Positions 57,711 to 64,000 of a stretch of DNA of 64,000 nucleotides are shown one piece after another; the stretch's first letter is position 1; every line of letters begins with the position of its first letter. The stretch comes from Thalassia testudinum (lineage: Eukaryota; Streptophyta; Magnoliopsida; Alismatales; Hydrocharitaceae), in the NCBI GenBank assembly GCA_037157565.1, contig JAZHRO010000063.1, forward strand, positions 154,554,501 to 154,618,500, given 5' to 3'. Below the pieces are notes generated by a model. That model was not told where the DNA came from and made no database searches. It worked only from the letters and a program-made list of their open reading frames with translations. The position numbers were made by a program, and so were the translations under genes.

Positions 57711-59870
57711 TTACTGTCGCCTGGGTTTTGTGTAGTCTTTGAAAAATCGGGCGACAGTAGGTATATGGTCGATAGCCTCTAGCAAGGGTACCTTGCTTTC
57801 AACATCCCTGAACAAATTGCGCAGGTTATCAAAGGCCTGCGTATCCTTCTTCTTGCCTTTTGGCTCCCTCAGTAGAGCATTAGGGAATGGGACTGATTCT
57901 GGCACCAATTTGGGTGTATTGTCCTCTCGCGAATGCAGTGCGCATCTTGAATGAGAGGGCGATGCAGAAGACGGGCCAGGATTAGGTCGAGGCGGATCGA
58001 CGGTCTGCTTACCGCTTCTCGTAGTGATCGCACTGGACGATGCGGGTCCAGTGGGATCATAAGGTGGAGGAGGATTCGCAATAGGGACATAAGAGTGAGG
58101 TGCTGCAGTGGGATTAGCCTGAAATCCCTGTGGAATGCTCGGAGCTTGCAGAATTTGATGAACCTACCCCTGAGAAGGTCGTACCTATGGTTGAGGACCA
58201 CGGGGTATGAAATTTCGTAGGTTTGGAACAGGTTGGGCTGGAAGAGTGCCTTGAGATCGAGCAGCCATGCGTAGTTGACTGATCTCAGCATTCTGTTGCG
58301 CCAATTGGTGTTGAAGAGAGGTCATGTTCTCTTCATGGCACTTTGACATTTCTATCATCATTCGCATCAATTTATCAAAAGGACTTGATGCGTGTTCTGT
58401 TTGAGGTATGCAAGGACCCAATGGTGGATTTGCCATAGGATTAGACTGGGCCCTTGGGATGACGGGTGCGGAAGGTCGCATTGGTCCACCTGCAGGGTTT
58501 TGGCGCTGCAGGTTGTTGGACCATGCGAAGTTCGGATGATTTCGCCACCCTGGGTAATAAGTGGCAGAGAATGGGTTGTTCCCCAGGGCGCAAGCGTCTT
58601 CTATGCCATAAGATGCGTCAGCATGTAAATATGCATCCGAGCACACGGAGGCTTGGTCCTCCATGTCAAAATACTGGCTCGTAGAAGCCAGATCCACATG
58701 ACTTACCGAATCGCTCGGTGCGACACTCGGTAAGGAAGGTCTTGTGGGGTTTCTCGGGATAAGCCTGGTGTTGGAAGAATTGGGATTGTGACGAAGTGGT
58801 GAAGTGGGGGTGTTTGCCATAGAATGGACGGGGTTGGCCAGAAGCTCGTCCAGCTTCTTGTGCACGATGGAGACTTCATCCAATTTCTATGCAATAAGGC
58901 TGAGATCAGTAGATGAATGGGAGGGTCCCATGTCAACTTCGTGGACATTACAAGGCAGGCTGGTACGACTAAAGGCGACAATGGAGGCATTGTTCATTGA
59001 GTTTTCACTCATATTTTAAAATAATTTGAATGCTCCATTCTTGTCTTTATTCATGAAATTCCCTCCACAGGAAGCATCTGCAATTTGCTTCAAAGTCTCA
59101 TTTAGCCCATAATAGAAAATCTGGGCTATATGCCACTTAGGCAGACCATGGTGCGGACACTTCCTGAGGAGGTCATTATATCTCTCCCATGCCTCATGAA
59201 ACTATTCGCCGTTTTGTTGCGTAAAGGAGGTGATAGCACGGCGAAGCGCATTGGTTCGCTCGATTGGGAAGAACTTCTTGAGAAACACTGTTCACATCTC
59301 TTCCCAAGAGTGGATGGTTCTCCCAAGGGTGTGTAGCCACTACGATGCTTTATCCTGCAATGAAAATGGGAACACTTTCATGAGGACTATTGGTAATCCG
59401 ATATTCCTTGGTTTAACTGTTTCAGCCAATCGGGTTAGGTCTTCCAAGTGGAGAAAAGGATCTTCACTTGCAAGACCATGAAAGTGAAAATTTATCAGGC
59501 CAATTATGTTAGGTTTTAATTCAAAGTCGTCTCCGCCCATGGGGACCCAAATTTGTCCTATGGTCTCTGTAGCACCGGGATTCTGATAGAAGCTAAGAGA
59601 CCTAGGCTCCTCCCGTTCGGGAGGGTTCTGCATTTCCTCCAATGTTTCCCTAATGGCCTCAATTTGTTCATTATACATTTCCATTTAGGCTTGGAGGCGG
59701 GTTATGGGATCCAAGGCTCCACCACCTAGTGGGTTTTGAGGGCAGTTTCCTCCCTCAGGATTTGGGGGTGGGCATGCAGCCATGTTTGTGGAGGAGGACG
59801 ATTCAGCTTCTTTTCTAAAATTATTAGGCAATTCACACAGTTCAGGGTTTTGTGACCTCCTCCAAAACAT
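57711..59870 (-). pseudogene. gag: Element E gag (nearly intact frame with stops)
   Basis: The frame starts at the ATG at 59868-59870 (MFWRRSQNPELCELP). It is the same frame as protease-RT. Single stops break it at 59685-59687 and at 59340 (KAS*W, where relatives have Tyr). Conserved parts are FELKPNIIGLINFHFHG, EDPFLHLEDLTRLAETVKPR, VFPFSLQDKAS, FFPIERTNALRRAITSFT (about 59220-59270) and the signature ATYYPGWRNHPNFAW (about 58530-58560). A Pro/Gln-rich part and ESKVPLLEAIDHIPTVARFFK (about 57740-57800) lead into protease. No clear CCHC knuckle is seen. Capsid would be the product. Confidence 0.92.
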
Positions 59871-61243
59871 GCACTACCACAGGAAGAATTGGGGGGATAC
59901 GAAGGGAAAAGAGGTGAGAGAAATGACGCCGCACAGGTACACTTGATGATAAATCAATACAATCAAATTCCTAACCTCTACAGTGTGCCCTTAGACCTAA
60001 AGATCTAAGTTACCTACTATCATGAACTACGGAACTGAATGCGAGCACCGCGGAACCACCGAGCCAGATTGAAAGGCCGTTTGCCCCAGTCTTAGACACC
60101 TGATAGCATGCGGGAACCCTCAGCAGCATGTAGGTGCTACACGCAAGTAGTTAGACCTCCAATCCTTAATAAGGGTCAAGTTACTACCAGATTTAGTTAG
60201 AGGCTTAGGATCAAGTGCTTCTGGAATGTGAAGGGTGTTATTTGCGGGTAATGCCCAAGTGATTGATTTTACAAAGTGTGTAAACCAAGCATGCAACGGG
60301 GAAATCTCCCCGAATTGAAGTTATAATTAGCAAATGGTTTTTAGAATTCAGCCTTAAGTAGTATGGATTTTTGGATTTCTCTGAATTACCAATTCAACCA
60401 ATCTCCAGGTTTTGAGAGAATACAAGTTTTCTTCTAAGCCCAACAAACCCTTCTTCAATGTTACTTGGTTGATGCATGCTAAAATGCAATGGGCTTCCCT
60501 AGATGGAGATTTCTATGTGTGGATGCACGAATCAATTTTAGATTAGTGTGAAAGGGAGCCAAAGCACTTCAATTCAAGTGCTCCCAATCACCAGAATGAT
60601 GTCCACACACAAGGCTCAACCAAAAGATAGAGAAAATCAAATTGTTGGTTGAAGTATTCGGGATCGAATCTTAGGCACGTGAAAGATCATGGTGGGGTTG
60701 GAATCAACTCAATTCCAAGTCTCTCCACCAAAAAATGTGATCCCGAATTTGTAGATAAATGAGGCAAAGGGGGATGGCAATCACTCTGTTTAGTTTTGCC
60801 TCAAAGAATACTTCACACGGCAAAAGATTCAAGAATCAAGATTCTTGGATCTTCGCTATGCGAGGTTTGGTGGGAAATCCCAGGGCGGTGGGAGTGATGA
60901 CAAACAATCAAACAAGTGAGTTTTAATCCACTTGCCCCAAGAGATCCCAAGAAGTTTGTTTTAGTTTTTTTTTTTATTAAAGTGACAAGTTAACCTAAGT
61001 TGCTAAGAAAGAAAGACCTTGTTCAGCAACGTGTGCGAAGCTCCAGTGCGGTGTCGGCGACTTCACGCTCTCATTCCCGCCTTGGATCTACCCCCGTCTC
61101 CTACTTCGTTTGCCTGTCTTCTCCTTGCAATAGGTTCACCTGCACAGCAACAAACAAAAATACCCGTGAAGAGAAGGGTGTGAGAAGAGAAAAATTAAAG
61201 GAATGGAATAGAAACTTACTTGAATACACACTTCCCCAGCAAC
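59871..61243 (-). other. Leader of element E
   Basis: About 1.4 kb between primer binding site and gag has no gene. A weak resemblance to the leader block of A, B and F (GGCAAACGGCC on the sense strand near 60085) is too short to claim. Confidence 0.7.
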
Positions 61244-61260
61244 GACACCAGAAAAGATGT
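61244..61260 (-). promoter_or_regulatory. Primer binding site of element E
   Basis: On the minus strand TGGTGTCGTTGCTGGGG resembles the tRNA-Asp-type site. It lies 11 bases from the LTR, a longer gap than in the other elements (two or three bases). Confidence 0.8.
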
Positions 61261-61271
61261 ATGGTCGGGCC

Positions 61272-63812
61272 CGGATAGGTTGTGTTAATATGGTGATTTT
61301 ATCGTTGAAATGCGTATAGTGGTTAACCTAAATCGAGCCTAACCATCTCTTTACAAAAATTTTTAACCTGTCCTACTTGATTTTATCTTGGTCACTTTTA
61401 GGCCCAGGGTCAAACTCAAGGAAGTGGGATTAGAAGTGAAGAAGTTTCTACACCTTTCCTATAACGAATCTCTTCCATACATTTATTATGTTTTTGGTGT
61501 TTTTCTATTTATATTTTTTCTGATAATTTTTGTCCTTGAGGTACACCCTCAAAATCAGGTTCTTGGCTTTGAGCCAAATTAGGGTTCCAAAACTAGTCTT
61601 GCTATTCGCAGGACTGAGTACCTGCAAGTCAAGGATTATCTTTTCTCTTTTATATATTTTTTTATCTTTTTACTGGCAAGAAAGAGAAACAGAAATAAAG
61701 TAAATATAGTATATATATATATATTATATACATATAAAGGGGTCGGGGTGGAGGTGGAGATGGCATGTAGCACGGTGTCGAGTCGGTCGTCGTCTAGAAA
61801 GACGCAACCAACAGGACGAAGTGCCGCATGGAGTGTAAGATGGATGGTGGAAGATGTGTGTGGAAACGCTTTCTATACGCGTGTATCGGGGACTACCAGC
61901 AACTAGTGCAGATATTCCCGCGATACAACGTTTGGTAGGTGATATGAAAATATATATATGTATGTATATATGTAAATATATATCTATATATATATATATA
62001 TAACTATAATTATATAGGTGTATAAGTAGTTATGTATATATATATATATTTTTACAATTGTATATATATGTATGTATATATAACTGTGTATATAGATACA
62101 GATATGTATATATAGATATATATATATATATGTATATATATAGTAATATATATAGTTATATATATGTGTATATGTATATATAAATATTAGTATAATTATC
62201 TATAGATATATGTAGATAGATATATATATATATATATGTATATATGTATTTATAGTTATAGATATATGTATGTATATGTGTATGTATATTTGTATATATA
62301 TATATACGTATAAATATATGTGTACATATATGTGTATATATATATTTATATATACTTATAGTTAGTTATATAAGTACTAATAAATGTATAGATATATGTA
62401 TATATATATATATGTATATAAATATATATATAGATATAAAAATATATATGTATATATATATAAGTACATAGTATTGTATAAGTAAGAGTGTGTGTGTGCG
62501 AGAGTGTGAGTGTGTGTGTATGTGTTTGCAGAGGGAGTGAGAAAGTGCTGTGAGAGAGAGAGAGGGAGCGCATCTGCTGAGAAGGCCGTGAGTTAAGTCG
62601 TTTGGAGCAGTGGGCCGTCGTCTGATGCTGTGCGCATGTGCAGGTGCGTAGGCACGCGAAGAGGCGCACGCACGCAGGAGGGATTGGGCGTGGGAGGAAC
62701 CGCAGTGCACTGCGCTGCACGGTGAGGCAGGTGCAGGCGAAGGTGCTATGCGCTGAAGCAGGTGAAGATGCAGGCGGGTGCGAGTGCTAGCAGACGCGGG
62801 CGCAGGCACTAGAGCGGGCGCGGGCATGCGTGGATGGGCAGTAGACTGTTGCGGTACATCGGGTGGCCTAATAAGTGAGAAACTTATCGGTCACCGCACT
62901 GTAGCCACAGTGTTCCGCTGAAACGCGTGAACAGTGACTACAGTGCCGCTCGGCTCGCTCGATCGGGTGCCAGCGGTTCCGTGAGTACGGGCGGTGTGGA
63001 GCGGCTCGACGCAGGCGTGGAAGGACTGCACCGGCTGGGCTGCAGGTGGAACTTCGCGACAGGGCGTGCAGAGAGGGGCACGAGCGGCCTGCTGGCATGC
63101 GTGGTGGAGACCTGTGCTGGCTGCTGGCGTGCGCTACTGCTACTGACGCCTTGCTGCTGCTGCTGCGAAGCTTGAGCTTCAAAGCTTGAAGCTCCTTTGG
63201 CAATGGCGAAAATGGCTAAATGATGAAATAGAGAGAGAACCACCATGCCTACCAGCTCTTTGATGAGCTGGGCACTCGTGGGACTCACAGTGGTGGTTGT
63301 GCACCACTGTGAGTTGCTCCTGCCTGTAGCGTGGCTCCTCAAAGAGGAGAGGCTGTGTATGGAGGGGAGAGGGGAGGAGACGGCCTGGAGAAGAAGATGC
63401 TGTCTCTGTGGTTTGGCATGTCGACCAGGCTCAGCCTCAAGGAAGAAGCTGTGCCCTCTTTAAAGAATAAAGAGGCATGCACAGCCATGCCCTGGCTGTG
63501 CATGGCTCTACATGGCTGGTAGGGAAAGCTTGCTGCAGAGCATGGCGTGAGCAAGGTCCAGCCATGCCATGTAGCCGCGGAGAAGAAAGTCAAATAAAAA
63601 TAAAAATAAAAATAAAGATGGAAATTTTGCGAGGCAGCACTTGAAGAATTTGTTAATTACAAGGCCATTTTATTCACTCTCCTCCCCTCTCAAATAAATG
63701 CATGCATGCGTGTATTTTAACAAATGCAACTATGGTTGCCTATTATGCACTGGTAATGCTAGAAAATAGCACAAGATGGCACAATTGTTGGTGTATTTTT
63801 GCTGTGCAATCA
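61272..63812 (-). repeat. 5' LTR of element E (right copy)
   Basis: It is the direct repeat of 42397-44881. It starts TGGTCGGGCCC, ends GTGCAATCA and is followed by TGGAC. The microsatellite block (61948-62465), hairpin (62896-62946) and ATAAAA-type run (63594-63617) are all present. Confidence 0.95.
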
Positions 63813-63817
63813 TGGAC

Positions 63818-64000
63818 CCGGTACACTTAATTCAACACACAAATAAGTGAGTAGAAATCTGAATAGGTCAAAAATTTCTGTGTGCCTTAACAAAGTGATG
63901 CAATAGGCCAATTGACTGAACTGTTTGGGCCGCACCACTTAAGATAAAAGCGATTCATCAAGTAGCTTGCCACTTAGGGTTGATTCTTAGGGCTGAATCA
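63818..64000 (+). other. Leader of element D, continued
   Basis: It begins after the second TGGAC of element E. GTTTGGGCCGCACCACTTAA (from about 63925) and TCATCAAGTAGCTTGCC match element F's leader (minus strand of 52372-52421). The window ends inside it. Confidence 0.8.

Larger units (their letters stand above)
42397..63812 (-). mobile_element. Element E: complete Athila-like retrotransposon, host of element F
   Basis: Minus-strand order is 5' LTR (61272-63812), primer binding site (61244-61260), leader, gag, protease-RT, RNase H, integrase, 3' non-coding region, polypurine tract and 3' LTR (42397-44881). TGGAC flanks it (42392-42396 and 63813-63817). Without element F (47017-54628) it is about 13.8 kb. 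Gag, protease and RT share one reading frame with few stops, and the RT and integrase catalytic residues are visible, so this is the best preserved pol in the window. It is still inactive, because of stops in gag, a stop plus a missing base before RNase H, and the F insertion in integrase. Confidence 0.95.
40476..64000 (+). mobile_element. Element D: LTR retrotransposon, 5' part only, split by element E
   Basis: Visible parts are the 5' LTR (40476-41947), primer binding site and leader (41969-42396, continuing at 63818-64000). Element E sits between with TGGAC on both sides. The LTR start TGATGCAAAC and the following few hundred bases match the sense strand of LTR F. The leader sequence rejoined across E matches F's leader (minus strand of about 52474-52540). 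D is therefore a member of F's family, and its remaining interior is outside the window. CCCAC (40471-40475) would be its target duplication. Confidence 0.88.

Noticed and set aside
58185..58883. 232-codon ORF as a separate host gene
   Set aside because: It carries the Athila gag signature and is in frame with gag and protease of element E.

Overview
This window is plant nuclear heterochromatin. I find no host gene, no functional tRNA or rRNA gene and no bacterial-type feature. Nearly everything from about 3.4 kb onward is nested LTR retrotransposons of the Ty3/gypsy superfamily. Integrase, RT and gag motifs (for example the gag signature PGWRNHPNF) point to the Athila/Tat group. The tRNA-Asp-type primer binding sites point to a seed plant, but I cannot name the species.

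Layout: (1) 1-3457 is AT-rich DNA with one orphan primer-binding-site match near 2122. (2) Element A (minus strand, about 4018-30419) carries element B (plus strand, 11154-25398) in its gag/protease region, with CCTAG duplicated on both sides. A is bounded by an unusual direct repeat of about 560 bp (3458-4017 and 30420-30987) outside its LTRs. (3) Element C (minus strand, 31076 onward) carries a solo LTR (35927-37554, GCCAT duplication) in its RNase H region and is cut in gag by element D. (4) Element D (plus strand, 40476 to beyond the window end) is split by element E (minus strand, 42397-63812, TGGAC duplication). (5) Element E is split inside integrase by element F (minus strand, 47017-54628, ATAGC duplication). 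Insertion order on the right half is therefore C, then D, then E, then F, a four-level nest.

A, B, C and E are autonomous in type (gag, protease, RT, RNase H, integrase) but carry nonsense codons, frameshifts and lost catalytic residues. E is best preserved. F is complete at both ends but has no pol. It carries one acidic ORF of unknown function, and D belongs to the same family, because D's sequence rejoined across element E matches F's leader.

The most interesting material is non-coding: a conserved leader block shared by A, B and F; a hairpin beside the polypurine tract in C, E and F and, in weaker form, B; a five-copy decamer array CCACCAAATA downstream of pol in A and B; a shared LTR block with a G-box-like motif in A, C, D and F; and a tRNA-like A-box/B-box pair in the LTRs of F. 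All were found by reading and aligned by eye; no alignment, folding or database search was run.
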